The notes beneath the pieces were generated by a model, which did not search any database, had not been told where the DNA came from, and saw only the letters and a list, made by a program, of their open reading frames with translations. A program made the translations under genes and the position numbers. From positions 46,007-110,006 of the forward strand of contig BSDZ01000053.1 of the NCBI GenBank assembly GCA_030268105.1: a DNA stretch of 64,000 nt, in the 5' to 3' direction. Below are positions 34,311 through 48,452 of the stretch, in pieces. The stretch's first letter is position 1; the number at the start of each line of letters is the position of its first letter. The stretch comes from Volvox africanus (Eukaryota > Chlorophyta > Chlorophyceae > Chlamydomonadales > Volvocaceae).

Positions 34311-35389
34311 GCTATCAGAACCGACACCAGGCGATCATCATCTAACCGGCTCTCAATGCTCAGGCTTGGCTCGGGCCAATCACAGTGTAATATAGTTCAG
34401 TATGATAATATTGACGATAATCCGATAAGAGCTCGGTAAAAGCGTATGCTATCCGGCCGTTCTCGCACGTAATCTTCTTGTGATACCAATACACGGTACA
34501 TATCACACCAGATCGTCCATCCACAAGTGGGATAAGCCCTAGCAGACGTATCAACGATATTCTATTCGCATGCAGTATATTTATCATACACAAGCCTTCC
34601 CGGCATTTGTTCAATGTGAATGGCCAAGTATCAATGAATGGCCAAGTATCAATGAATGGCCAAGTATCAATGAATGGCCAACTAACCACTGTGGTTATAG
34701 CACTTCTCACACCTATGTGTCGATCATGCCAGCATGGAAGTAATGGTATAACCAAACAGTAAATAATAGTACTTAACATGTCATGCCATTTTAATGCTCG
34801 TCAACTATGTTTGCCGGCTGGATCCAAACATTTGTTAGTTGGCGCATTAATAATGCAGCTGGCAACGCAAGACAAGGAATCCCAATTGCATGGATTCCAC
34901 AATGCATAACTAGCGAAATATATACAGATGTATTTATTGACAGCATTGCATATTTTACGTGTGCTTATCACCTTGTTAGGTCGCAGCAACCAACACATTG
35001 ATGATAATCAATCCGTAATACAACAGCAGCCATCACCAGGTGTTGGTGGCTAGGGTGCAGAGTAAAACTGTGTCTGGAAGGCCAGTTGCCTACCATTGTA
35101 GGCCCCCTGCCTCAGAGATCCATTGCGTGATTGCGTGATTGTGTGATTGTGTGATTGCGTGATTGCGTGATTGCGAGATTGCGTGATTGCGTGATTGCGT
35201 AATTGCGTTGTTGCGTTGTTGTGTTGTTGCGTGAGTGCGTTGTTGCGTTGTTGCGTTGTTGTGTTGTTGCGTTGCTGTGTTGTTGCGTTGTTGCGTTGTT
35301 GTGTTGTTGCGTTGTTGCGTTGTTGCGTTGTTGCGTGCGTGAGTCCGTATGTGGTTGTGGTGTGGCCCTTTACGCCCTCGTCGTCGTTG

Positions 35390-35460
35390 GCACCAGTGGT
35401 ATAGTGGTAGCATAGGTCCTTGCCACGGACCAGACCCGAGTTCGATTGTCGGCTGGTGCA
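35390..35460 (+). tRNA. tRNA-Gly(GCC) copy 14, T-stem C61G
   Basis: C61G variant. The preceding minisatellite has the same word order as those before copies 11 and 21, linking distant units. Long unit, three 18-base copies. Confidence 0.87.
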
Positions 35461-36159
35461 TCCGACCGCCAGGAACGCAGTCTGCCTCGGAGAGAGACCT
35501 ATCCAAGACCTATCTGTAGGGACGCTGCAAGGGAGGTGGAATATATTCGCACACCTACACCCTATTCGTGATACAGCCTGCACGGAACTCCAGTGCACCT
35601 GTCGGCAAAACTGAGAGCAAGAACCCAGTGTGCTGTGGGTTGTGGGGTGTGGGATGGAGCTTGTGTGAGACAGGGAGACACTGCTGCATAGTAGAAATAC
35701 TGGGCAGGGGGACTTATTGCTGGTCAATAGCTACTATAAAGGTGAGCGGGAAAACATGTTGATTGGAGTTGAGGAAAGGGCCATCAATGGTGGCTTATTA
35801 CACTCCTCAACCTTGTGTAGAAAGGTCAACACCTGTCCATACCTTTGGTGAGGCATTTAACAGCAGCAACCTACAGATGGGAGCAGGTAGAACTCATACC
35901 ACACACACTTGACTTTCATTTAGCATTGCTGCTGTTTAATAGGTAGGATGGGATACATGCTGGCATGGCCATGCATGCATGCAGGCCGTGGCAGATGTTG
36001 TATCCCTCTTCGCTGCTCATGCACTTATCTGCACGTCTTAACGTTAAGTGCCACGTGCCGAATGCTCACAAGACAGACCAAAACATCCAGACGCGATATC
36101 AGGGGCAGCGGAAGTCTTCAGGAGCGAAAAGGCTACCACTTACAGTCAAAAAGGTGCGA

Positions 36160-36196
<37 letters not shown>

Positions 36197-37291
36197 GCTA
36201 TCAGAACCGACACCAGGCGATCATCATCTAACCGGCTCTCAATGCTCAGGCTTGGCTCGGGCCAATCACAGTGTAATATAGTTCAGTATGATAATATTGA
36301 CGATAATCCGATAAGAGCTCGGTAAAAGCGTATGCTATCCGGCCGTTCTCGCACGTAATCTTCTTGTGATACCAATACACGGTACATATCACACCAGATC
36401 GTCCATCCACAAGTGTGATAAGCCCTAGCAGACGTATCAACGATATTCTATTCGCATGCAGTATATTTATCATACACAAGCCTTCCCGGCATTTGTTCAA
36501 TGTGAATGGCCAAGTATCAATGAATGGCCAAGTATCAATGAATGGCCAAGTATCAATGAATGGCCAACTAACCACTGTGGTTATAGCACTTCTCACACCT
36601 ATGTGTCGATCATGCCAGCATGGAAGTAATGGTATAACCAAACAGTAAATAATAGTACTTAACATGTCATGCCATTTTAATGCTCGTCAACTATGTTTGC
36701 CGGCTGGATCCAAACATTTGTTAGTTGGCGCATTAATAATGCAGCTGGCAACGCAAGACAAGGAATCCCAATTGCATGGATTCCACAATGCATAACTAGC
36801 GAAATATATACAGATGTATTTATTGACAGCATTGCATATTTTACGTGTGCTTATCACCTTGTTAGGTCGCAGCAACCAACACATTGATGATAATCAATCC
36901 GTAATACAACAGCAGCCATCACCAGGTGTTGGTGGCTAGGGTGCAGAGTAAAACTGTGTCTGGAAGGCCAGTTGCCTACCATTGTAGGCCCCCTGCCTCA
37001 GAGATCCATTGCGTGATTGCGTGATTGTGTGATTGTGTGATTGCGTGATTGCGTGATTGCGAGATTGCGTGATTGCGTGATTGCGTGATTGCGTAATTGC
37101 GTTGTTGCGTTGTTGCGTTGTTGCGTGAGTGCGTTGTTGCGTTGTTGCGTTGTTGTGTTGTTGCGTTGCTGTGTTGTTGCGTTGTTGCGTTGTTGTGTTG
37201 TTGCGTTGTTGCGTTGTTGCGTTGTTGCGTTGTTGCGTGCGTGAGTCCGTATGTGGTTGTGGTGTGGCCCTTTACGCCCTCGTCGTCGTTG

Positions 37292-37362
37292 GCACCAGTG
37301 GTATAGTGGTAGCATAGGTCCTTGCCACGGACCAGACCCGAGTTCGATTGTCGGCTGGTGCA
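37292..37362 (+). tRNA. tRNA-Gly(GCC) copy 15, T-stem C61G
   Basis: C61G variant. First tRNA of the duplicated three-unit block; counterpart of copy 18. Confidence 0.87.
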
Positions 37363-38061
37363 TCCGACCGCCAGGAACGCAGTCTGCCTCGGAGAGAGAC
37401 CTATCCAAGACCTATCTGTAGGGACGCTGCAAGGGAGCTGGAATATATTCGCACACCTACACCCTATTCGTGATACAGCCTGCACGGAACTCCAGTGCAC
37501 CTGTCGGCAAAACTGAGAGCAAGAACCCAGTGTGCTGTGGGTTGTGGGGTGTGGGATGGAGCTTGTGTGAGACAGGGAGACACTGCTGCATAGTAGAAAT
37601 ACTGGGCAGGGGGACTTATTGCTGGTCAATAGCTACTATAAAGGTGAGCGGGAAAACATGTTGATTGGAGTTGAGGAAAGGGCCATCAATGGTGGCTTAT
37701 TACACTCCTCAACCTTGTGTAGAAAGGTCAACACCTGTCCATACCTTTGGTGAGGCATTTAACAGCAGCAACCTACAGATGGGAGCAGGTAGAACTCATA
37801 CCACACACACTTGACTTTCATTTAGCATTGCTGCTGTTTAATAGGTAGGATGGGATACATGCTGGCATGGCCATGCATGCATGCAGGCCGTGGCAGATGT
37901 TGTATCCCTCTTCGCTGCTCATGCACTTATCTGCACGTCTTAACGTTAAGTGCCACGTGCCGAATGCTCACAAGACAGACCAAAACATCCAGACGCGATA
38001 TCAGGGGCAGCGGAAGTCTTCAGGAGCGAAAAGGCTACCACTTACAGTCAAAAAGGTGCGA

Positions 38062-38096
<35 letters not shown>

Positions 38097-39191
38097 GCTA
38101 TCAGAACCGACACCAGGCGATCATCATCTAACCGGCTCTCAATGCTCAGGCTTGGCTCGGGCCAATCACAGTGTAATATAGTTCAGTATGATAATATTGA
38201 CGATAATCCGATAAGAGCTCGGTAAAAGCGTATGCTATCCGGCCGTTCTCGCACGTAATCTTCTTGTGATACCAATACACGGTACATATCACACCAGATC
38301 GTCCATCCACAAGTGTGATAAGCCCTAGCAGACGTATCAACGATATTCTATTCGCATGCAGTATATTTATCATACACAAGCCTTCCCGGCATTTGTTCAA
38401 TGTGAATGGCCAAGTATCAATGAATGGCCAAGTATCAATGAATGGCCAAGTATCAATGAATGGCCAACTAACCACTGTGGTTATAGCACTTCTCACACCT
38501 ATGTGTCGATCATGCCAGCATGGAAGTAATGGTATAACCAAACAGTAAATAATAGTACTTAACATGTCATGCCATTTTAATGCTCGTCAACTATGTTTGC
38601 CGGCTGGATCCAAACATTTGTTAGTTGGCGCATTAATAATGCAGCTGGCAACGCAAGACAAGGAATCCCAATTGCATGGATTCCACAATGCATAACTAGC
38701 GAAATATATACAGATGTATTTATTGACAGCATTGCATATTTTACGTGTGCTTATCACCTTGTTAGGTCGCAGCAACCAACACATTGATGATAATCAATCC
38801 GTAATACAACAGCAGCCATCACCAGGTGTTGGTGGCTAGGGTGCAGAGTAAAACTGTGTCTGGAAGGCCAGTTGCCTACCATTGTAGGCCCCCTGCCTCA
38901 GAGATCCATTGCGTGATTGCGTGATTGTGTGATTGTGTGATTGCGTGATTGCGTGATTGCGAGATTGCGTGATTGCGTGATTGCGTGATTGCGTAATTGC
39001 GTTGTTGCGTTGTTGCGTTGTTGCGTGAGTGCGTTGTTGCGTTGTTGCGTTGTTGTGTTGTTGCGTTGCTGTGTTGTTGCGTTGTTGCGTTGTTGTGTTG
39101 TTGCGTTGTTGCGTTGTTGCGTTGTTGCGTTGTTGCGTGCGTGAGTCCGTATGTGGTTGTGGTGTGGCCCTTTACGCCCTCGTCGTCGTTG

Positions 39192-39262
39192 GCACCAGTG
39201 GTATAGTGGTAGCATAGGTCCTTGCCACGGACCAGACCCGAGTTCGATTGTCGGCTGGTGCA
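39192..39262 (+). tRNA. tRNA-Gly(GCC) copy 16, T-stem C61G
   Basis: C61G variant, followed by the short unit of the block (1740 bp). Counterpart of copy 19. Confidence 0.87.
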
Positions 39263-39961
39263 TCCGACCGCCAGGAACGCAGTCTGCCTCGGAGAGAGAC
39301 CTATCCAAGACCTATCTGTAGGGACGCTGCAAGGGAGCTGGAATATATTCGCACACCTACACCCTATTCGTGATACAGCCTGCACGGAACTCCAGTGCAC
39401 CTGTCGGCAAAACTGAGAGCAAGAACCCAGTGTGCTGTGGGTTGTGGGGTGTGGGATGGAGCTTGTGTGAGACAGGGAGACACTGCTGCATAGTAGAAAT
39501 ACTGGGCAGGGGGACTTATTGCTGGTCAATAGCTACTATAAAGGTGAGCGGGAAAACATGTTGATTGGAGTTGAGGAAAGGGCCATCAATGGTGGCTTAT
39601 TACACTCCTCAACCTTGTGTAGAAAGGTCAACACCTGTCCATACCTTTGGTGAGGCATTTAACAGCAGCAACCTACAGATGGGAGCAGGTAGAACTCATA
39701 CCACACACACTTGACTTTCATTTAGCATTGCTGCTGTTTAATAGGTAGGATGGGATACATGCTGGCATGGCCATGCATGCATGCAGGCCGTGGCAGATGT
39801 TGTATCCCTCTTCGCTGCTCATGCACTTATCTGCACGTCTTAACGTTAAGTGCCACGTGCCGAATGCTCACAAGACAGACCAAAACATCCAGACGCGATA
39901 TCAGGGGCAGCGGAAGTCTTCAGGAGCGAAAAGGCTACCACTTACAGTCAAAAAGGTGCGA

Positions 39962-39996
<35 letters not shown>

Positions 39997-40931
39997 GCTA
40001 TCAGAACCGACACCAGGCGATCATCATCTAACCGGCTCTCAATGCTCAGGCTTGGCTCGGGCCAATCACAGTGTAATATAGTTCAGTATGATAATATTGA
40101 CGATAATCCGATAAGAGCTCGGTAAAAGCGTATGCTATCCGGCCGTTCTCGCACGTAATCTTCTTGTGATACCAATACACGGTACATATCACACCAGATC
40201 GTCCATCCACAAGTGGGATAAGCCCTAGCAGACGTATCAACGATATTCTATTCGCATGCAGTATATTTATCATACACAAGCCTTCCCGGCATTTGTTCAA
40301 TGTGAATGGCCAAGTATCAATGAATGGCCAAGTATCAATGAATGGCCAACTAACCACTGTGGTTATAGCACTTCTCACACCTATGTGTCGATCATGCCAG
40401 CATGGAAGTAATGGTATAACCAAACAGTAAATAATAGTACTTAACATGTCATGCCATTTTAATGCTCGTCAACTATGTTTGCCGGCTGGATCCAACACAT
40501 TGATGATAATCAATCCGTAATACAACAGCAGCCATCACCAGGTGTTGGTGGCTAGGGTGCAGAGTAAAACTGTGTCTGGAAGGCCAGTTGCCTACCATTG
40601 TAGGCCCCCTGCCTCAGAGATCCATTGCGTGATTGCGTGATTGTGTGATTGTGTGATTGCGTGATTGCGTGATTGCGAGATTGCGTGATTGCGTGATTGC
40701 GAGATTGCGTGATTGCGTGATTGCGTAATTGCGTTGTTGCGTTGTTGCGTTGTTGCGTTGTTGCGTTGTTGCGTTGTTGCGTGAGTGCGTTGTTGCGTTG
40801 TTGCGTTGTTGTGTTGTTGCGTTGCTGTGTTGTTGCGTTGTTGTGTTGTTGCGTTGTTGCGTTGTTGCGTTGTTGCGTGCGTGAGTCCGTATGTGGTTGT
40901 GGTGTGGCCCTTTACGCCCTCGTCGTCGTTG

Positions 40932-41002
40932 GCACCAGTGGTATAGTGGTAGCATAGGTCCTTGCCACGGACCAGACCCGAGTTCGATTGTCGGCTGGTG
41001 CA
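40932..41002 (+). tRNA. tRNA-Gly(GCC) copy 17, T-stem C61G
   Basis: C61G variant. Counterpart of copy 20. Its preceding minisatellite has a doubled GCGAGATT word found only here and before copy 20. Confidence 0.87.
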
Positions 41003-41701
41003 TCCGACCGCCAGGAACGCAGTCTGCCTCGGAGAGAGACCTATCCAAGACCTATCTGTAGGGACGCTGCAAGGGAGCTGGAATATATTCGCACACCTAC
41101 ACCCTATTCGTGATACAGCCTGCACGGAACTCCAGTGCACCTGTCGGCAAAACTGAGAGCAAGAACCCAGTGTGCTGTGGGTTGTGGGGTGTGGGATGGA
41201 GCTTGTGTGAGACAGGGAGACACTGCTGCATAGTAGAAATACTGGGCAGGGGGACTTATTGCTGGTCAATAGCTACTATAAAGGTGAGCGGGAAAACATG
41301 TTGATTGGAGTTGAGGAAAGGGCCATCAATGGTGGCTTATTACACTCCTCAACCTTGTGTAGAAAGGTCAACACCTGTCCATACCTTTGGTGAGGCATTT
41401 AACAGCAGCAACCTACAGATGGGAGCAGGTAGAACTCATACCACACACACTTGACTTTCATTTAGCATTGCTGCTGTTTAATAGGTAGGATGGGATACAT
41501 GCTGGCATGGCCATGCATGCATGCAGGCCGTGGCAGATGTTGTATCCCTCTTCGCTGCTCATGCACTTATCTGCACGTCTTAACGTTAAGTGCCACGTGC
41601 CGAATGCTCACAAGACAGACCAAAACATCCAGACGCGATATCAGGGGCAGCGGAAGTCTTCAGGAGCGAAAAGGCTACCACTTACAGTCAAAAAGGTGCG
41701 A

Positions 41702-41748
<47 letters not shown>

Positions 41749-42843
41749 GCTATCAGAACCGACACCAGGCGATCATCATCTAACCGGCTCTCAATGCTCA
41801 GGCTTGGCTCGGGCCAATCACAGTGTAATATAGTTCAGTATGATAATATTGACGATAATCCGATAAGAGCTCGGTAAAAGCGTATGCTATCCGGCCGTTC
41901 TCGCACGTAATCTTCTTGTGATACCAATACACGGTACATATCACACCAGATCGTCCATCCACAAGTGTGATAAGCCCTAGCAGACGTATCAACGATATTC
42001 TATTCGCATGCAGTATATTTATCATACACAAGCCTTCCCGGCATTTGTTCAATGTGAATGGCCAAGTATCAATGAATGGCCAAGTATCAATGAATGGCCA
42101 AGTATCAATGAATGGCCAACTAACCACTGTGGTTATAGCACTTCTCACACCTATGTGTCGATCATGCCAGCATGGAAGTAATGGTATAACCAAACAGTAA
42201 ATAATAGTACTTAACATGTCATGCCATTTTAATGCTCGTCAACTATGTTTGCCGGCTGGATCCAAACATTTGTTAGTTGGCGCATTAATAATGCAGCTGG
42301 CAACGCAAGACAAGGAATCCCAATTGCATGGATTCCACAATGCATAACTAGCGAAATATATACAGATGTATTTATTGACAGCATTGCATATTTTACGTGT
42401 GCTTATCACCTTGTTAGGTCGCAGCAACCAACACATTGATGATAATCAATCCGTAATACAACAGCAGCCATCACCAGGTGTTGGTGGCTAGGGTGCAGAG
42501 TAAAACTGTGTCTGGAAGGCCAGTTGCCTACCATTGTAGGCCCCCTGCCTCAGAGATCCATTGCGTGATTGCGTGATTGTGTGATTGTGTGATTGCGTGA
42601 TTGCGTGATTGCGAGATTGCGTGATTGCGTGATTGCGTGATTGCGTAATTGCGTTGTTGCGTTGTTGCGTTGTTGCGTGAGTGCGTTGTTGCGTTGTTGC
42701 GTTGTTGTGTTGTTGCGTTGCTGTGTTGTTGCGTTGTTGCGTTGTTGTGTTGTTGCGTTGTTGCGTTGTTGCGTTGTTGCGTTGTTGCGTGCGTGAGTCC
42801 GTATGTGGTTGTGGTGTGGCCCTTTACGCCCTCGTCGTCGTTG

Positions 42844-42914
42844 GCACCAGTGGTATAGTGGTAGCATAGGTCCTTGCCACGGACCAGACCCGAGTTCGAT
42901 TGTCGGCTGGTGCA
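42844..42914 (+). tRNA. tRNA-Gly(GCC) copy 18, T-stem C61G
   Basis: C61G variant. Opens the second copy of the three-unit block, 5552 bases after copy 15. Confidence 0.87.
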
Positions 42915-43613
42915 TCCGACCGCCAGGAACGCAGTCTGCCTCGGAGAGAGACCTATCCAAGACCTATCTGTAGGGACGCTGCAAGGGAGCTGGAATATAT
43001 TCGCACACCTACACCCTATTCGTGATACAGCCTGCACGGAACTCCAGTGCACCTGTCGGCAAAACTGAGAGCAAGAACCCAGTGTGCTGTGGGTTGTGGG
43101 GTGTGGGATGGAGCTTGTGTGAGACAGGGAGACACTGCTGCATAGTAGAAATACTGGGCAGGGGGACTTATTGCTGGTCAATAGCTACTATAAAGGTGAG
43201 CGGGAAAACATGTTGATTGGAGTTGAGGAAAGGGCCATCAATGGTGGCTTATTACACTCCTCAACCTTGTGTAGAAAGGTCAACACCTGTCCATACCTTT
43301 GGTGAGGCATTTAACAGCAGCAACCTACAGATGGGAGCAGGTAGAACTCATACCACACACACTTGACTTTCATTTAGCATTGCTGCTGTTTAATAGGTAG
43401 GATGGGATACATGCTGGCATGGCCATGCATGCATGCAGGCCGTGGCAGATGTTGTATCCCTCTTCGCTGCTCATGCACTTATCTGCACGTCTTAACGTTA
43501 AGTGCCACGTGCCGAATGCTCACAAGACAGACCAAAACATCCAGACGCGATATCAGGGGCAGCGGAAGTCTTCAGGAGCGAAAAGGCTACCACTTACAGT
43601 CAAAAAGGTGCGA

Positions 43614-43650
<37 letters not shown>

Positions 43651-44745
43651 GCTATCAGAACCGACACCAGGCGATCATCATCTAACCGGCTCTCAATGCT
43701 CAGGCTTGGCTCGGGCCAATCACAGTGTAATATAGTTCAGTATGATAATATTGACGATAATCCGATAAGAGCTCGGTAAAAGCGTATGCTATCCGGCCGT
43801 TCTCGCACGTAATCTTCTTGTGATACCAATACACGGTACATATCACACCAGATCGTCCATCCACAAGTGTGATAAGCCCTAGCAGACGTATCAACGATAT
43901 TCTATTCGCATGCAGTATATTTATCATACACAAGCCTTCCCGGCATTTGTTCAATGTGAATGGCCAAGTATCAATGAATGGCCAAGTATCAATGAATGGC
44001 CAAGTATCAATGAATGGCCAACTAACCACTGTGGTTATAGCACTTCTCACACCTATGTGTCGATCATGCCAGCATGGAAGTAATGGTATAACCAAACAGT
44101 AAATAATAGTACTTAACATGTCATGCCATTTTAATGCTCGTCAACTATGTTTGCCGGCTGGATCCAAACATTTGTTAGTTGGCGCATTAATAATGCAGCT
44201 GGCAACGCAAGACAAGGAATCCCAATTGCATGGATTCCACAATGCATAACTAGCGAAATATATACAGATGTATTTATTGACAGCATTGCATATTTTACGT
44301 GTGCTTATCACCTTGTTAGGTCGCAGCAACCAACACATTGATGATAATCAATCCGTAATACAACAGCAGCCATCACCAGGTGTTGGTGGCTAGGGTGCAG
44401 AGTAAAACTGTGTCTGGAAGGCCAGTTGCCTACCATTGTAGGCCCCCTGCCTCAGAGATCCATTGCGTGATTGCGTGATTGTGTGATTGTGTGATTGCGT
44501 GATTGCGTGATTGCGAGATTGCGTGATTGCGTGATTGCGTGATTGCGTAATTGCGTTGTTGCGTTGTTGCGTTGTTGCGTGAGTGCGTTGTTGCGTTGTT
44601 GCGTTGTTGTGTTGTTGCGTTGCTGTGTTGTTGCGTTGTTGCGTTGTTGTGTTGTTGCGTTGTTGCGTTGTTGCGTTGTTGCGTTGTTGCGTGCGTGAGT
44701 CCGTATGTGGTTGTGGTGTGGCCCTTTACGCCCTCGTCGTCGTTG

Positions 44746-44816
44746 GCACCAGTGGTATAGTGGTAGCATAGGTCCTTGCCACGGACCAGACCCGAGTTCG
44801 ATTGTCGGCTGGTGCA
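44746..44816 (+). tRNA. tRNA-Gly(GCC) copy 19, T-stem C61G
   Basis: C61G variant, 5554 bases after copy 16. Its flank has GGGAGGTGG where copy 16 has GGGAGCTGG, so the two blocks have begun to diverge. Confidence 0.87.
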
Positions 44817-45515
44817 TCCGACCGCCAGGAACGCAGTCTGCCTCGGAGAGAGACCTATCCAAGACCTATCTGTAGGGACGCTGCAAGGGAGGTGGAATAT
44901 ATTCGCACACCTACACCCTATTCGTGATACAGCCTGCACGGAACTCCAGTGCACCTGTCGGCAAAACTGAGAGCAAGAACCCAGTGTGCTGTGGGTTGTG
45001 GGGTGTGGGATGGAGCTTGTGTGAGACAGGGAGACACTGCTGCATAGTAGAAATACTGGGCAGGGGGACTTATTGCTGGTCAATAGCTACTATAAAGGTG
45101 AGCGGGAAAACATGTTGATTGGAGTTGAGGAAAGGGCCATCAATGGTGGCTTATTACACTCCTCAACCTTGTGTAGAAAGGTCAACACCTGTCCATACCT
45201 TTGGTGAGGCATTTAACAGCAGCAACCTACAGATGGGAGCAGGTAGAACTCATACCACACACACTTGACTTTCATTTAGCATTGCTGCTGTTTAATAGGT
45301 AGGATGGGATACATGCTGGCATGGCCATGCATGCATGCAGGCCGTGGCAGATGTTGTATCCCTCTTCGCTGCTCATGCACTTATCTGCACGTCTTAACGT
45401 TAAGTGCCACGTGCCGAATGCTCACAAGACAGACCAAAACATCCAGACGCGATATCAGGGGCAGCGGAAGTCTTCAGGAGCGAAAAGGCTACCACTTACA
45501 GTCAAAAAGGTGCGA

Positions 45516-45550
<35 letters not shown>

Positions 45551-46485
45551 GCTATCAGAACCGACACCAGGCGATCATCATCTAACCGGCTCTCAATGCT
45601 CAGGCTTGGCTCGGGCCAATCACAGTGTAATATAGTTCAGTATGATAATATTGACGATAATCCGATAAGAGCTCGGTAAAAGCGTATGCTATCCGGCCGT
45701 TCTCGCACGTAATCTTCTTGTGATACCAATACACGGTACATATCACACCAGATCGTCCATCCACAAGTGGGATAAGCCCTAGCAGACGTATCAACGATAT
45801 TCTATTCGCATGCAGTATATTTATCATACACAAGCCTTCCCGGCATTTGTTCAATGTGAATGGCCAAGTATCAATGAATGGCCAAGTATCAATGAATGGC
45901 CAACTAACCACTGTGGTTATAGCACTTCTCACACCTATGTGTCGATCATGCCAGCATGGAAGTAATGGTATAACCAAACAGTAAATAATAGTACTTAACA
46001 TGTCATGCCATTTTAATGCTCGTCAACTATGTTTGCCGGCTGGATCCAACACATTGATGATAATCAATCCGTAATACAACAGCAGCCATCACCAGGTGTT
46101 GGTGGCTAGGGTGCAGAGTAAAACTGTGTCTGGAAGGCCAGTTGCCTACCATTGTAGGCCCCCTGCCTCAGAGATCCATTGCGTGATTGCGTGATTGTGT
46201 GATTGTGTGATTGCGTGATTGCGTGATTGCGAGATTGCGTGATTGCGTGATTGCGAGATTGCGTGATTGCGTGATTGCGTAATTGTGTTGTTGCGTTGTT
46301 GCGTTGTTGCGTTGTTGCGTTGTTGCGTTGTTGCGTGAGTGCGTTGTTGCGTTGTTGCGTTGTTGTGTTGTTGCGTTGCTGTGTTGTTGCGTTGTTGTGT
46401 TGTTGCGTTGTTGCGTTGTTGCGTTGTTGCGTGCGTGAGTCCGTATGTGGTTGTGGTGTGGCCCTTTACGCCCTCGTCGTCGTTG

Positions 46486-46556
46486 GCACCAGTGGTATAG
46501 TGGTAGCATAGGTCCTTGCCACGGACCAGACCCGAGTTCGATTGTCGGCTGGTGCA
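46486..46556 (+). tRNA. tRNA-Gly(GCC) copy 20, T-stem C61G
   Basis: C61G variant, 5554 bases after copy 17. The preceding minisatellite shows one C-to-T difference near 46286. Confidence 0.87.
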
Positions 46557-47255
46557 TCCGACCGCCAGGAACGCAGTCTGCCTCGGAGAGAGACCTATCC
46601 AAGACCTATCTGTAGGGACGCTGCAAGGGAGCTGGAATATATTCGCACACCTACACCCTATTCGTGATACAGCCTGCACGGAACTCCAGTGCACCTGTCG
46701 GCAAAACTGAGAGCAAGAACCCAGTGTGCTGTGGGTTGTGGGGTGTGGGATGGAGCTTGTGTGAGACAGGGAGACACTGCTGCATAGTAGAAATACTGGG
46801 CAGGGGGACTTATTGCTGGTCAATAGCTACTATAAAGGTGAGCGGGAAAACATGTTGATTGGAGTTGAGGAAAGGGCCATCAATGGTGGCTTATTACACT
46901 CCTCAACCTTGTGTAGAAAGGTCAACACCTGTCCATACCTTTGGTGAGGCATTTAACAGCAGCAACCTACAGATGGGAGCAGGTAGAACTCATACCACAC
47001 ACACTTGACTTTCATTTAGCATTGCTGCTGTTTAATAGGTAGGATGGGATACATGCTGGCATGGCCATGCATGCATGCAGGCCGTGGCAGATGTTGTATC
47101 CCTCTTCGCTGCTCATGCACTTATCTGCACGTCTTAACGTTAAGTGCCACGTGCCGAATGCTCACAAGACAGACCAAAACATCCAGACGCGATATCAGGG
47201 GCAGCGGAAGTCTTCAGGAGCGAAAAGGCTACCACTTACAGTCAAAAAGGTGCGA

Positions 47256-47302
<47 letters not shown>

Positions 47303-48381
47303 GCTATCAGAACCGACACCAGGCGATCATCATCTAACCGGCTCTCAATGCTCAGGCTTGGCTCGGGCCAATCACAGTGTAATATAGTTCAGTATGATAA
47401 TATTGACGATAATCCGATAAGAGCTCGGTAAAAGCGTATGCTATCCGGCCGTTCTCGCACGTAATCTTCTTGTGATACCAATACACGGTACATATCACAC
47501 CAGATCGTCCATCCACAAGTGTGATAAGCCCTAGCAGACGTATCAACGATATTCTATTCGCATGCAGTATATTTATCATACACAAGCCTTCCCGGCATTT
47601 GTTCAATGTGAATGGCCAAGTATCAATGAATGGCCAAGTATCAATGAATGGCCAAGTATCAATGAATGGCCAACTAACCACTGTGGTTATAGCACTTCTC
47701 ACACCTATGTGTCGATCATGCCAGCATGGAAGTAATGGTATAACCAAACAGTAAATAATAGTACTTAACATGTCATGCCATTTTAATGCTCGTCAACTAT
47801 GTTTGCCGGCTGGATCCAAACATTTGTTAGTTGGCGCATTAATAATGCAGCTGGCAACGCAAGACAAGGAATCCCAATTGCATGGATTCCACAATGCATA
47901 ACTAGCGAAATATATACAGATGTATTTATTGACAGCATTGCATATTTTACGTGTGCTTATCACCTTGTTAGGTCGCAGCAACCAACACATTGATGATAAT
48001 CAATCCGTAATACAACAGCAGCCATCACCAGGTGTTGGTGGCTAGGGTGCAGAGTAAAACTGTGTCTGGAAGGCCAGTTGCCTACCATTGTAGGCCCCCT
48101 GCCTCAGAGATCCATTGCGTGATTGCGTGATTGTGTGATTGTGTGATTGCGTGATTGCGTGATTGCGAGATTGCGTGATTGCGTGATTGCGTAATTGCGT
48201 TGTTGCGTTGTTGTGTTGTTGCGTGAGTGCGTTGTTGCGTTGTTGCGTTGTTGTGTTGTTGCGTTGCTGTGTTGTTGCGTTGTTGCGTTGTTGTGTTGTT
48301 GCGTTGTTGCGTTGTTGCGTTGTTGCGTGCGTGAGTCCGTATGTGGTTGTGGTGTGGCCCTTTACGCCCTCGTCGTCGTTG

Positions 48382-48452
48382 GCACCAGTGGTATAGTGGT
48401 AGCATAGGTCCTTGCCACGGACCAGACCCGAGTTCGATTGTCGGCTGGTGCA
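48382..48452 (+). tRNA. tRNA-Gly(GCC) copy 21, T-stem C61G
   Basis: C61G variant. Its upstream minisatellite matches those of copies 11 and 14. Long unit, two 18-base copies. Confidence 0.87.

Larger units (their letters stand above)
37292..42843 (+). repeat. Higher-order block, copy 1 (three units)
   Basis: Three consecutive units starting at tRNA copies 15, 16 and 17. Their pattern is long/short/long, with 18-base copy numbers 3, 2, 3 and GT counts 14, 14, 20. The short unit also has GTGGG in place of GTGTG near 40215. The next three units repeat this pattern. Confidence 0.8.
42844..48381 (+). repeat. Higher-order block, copy 2 (three units)
   Basis: Starts at tRNA copies 18, 19 and 20 and matches the previous block at an offset of 5552-5554 bases: long/short/long, 18-base counts 3, 2, 3, GT counts 15, 14, 20. 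The short unit shares the GTGGG variant near 45769. Confidence 0.8.
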
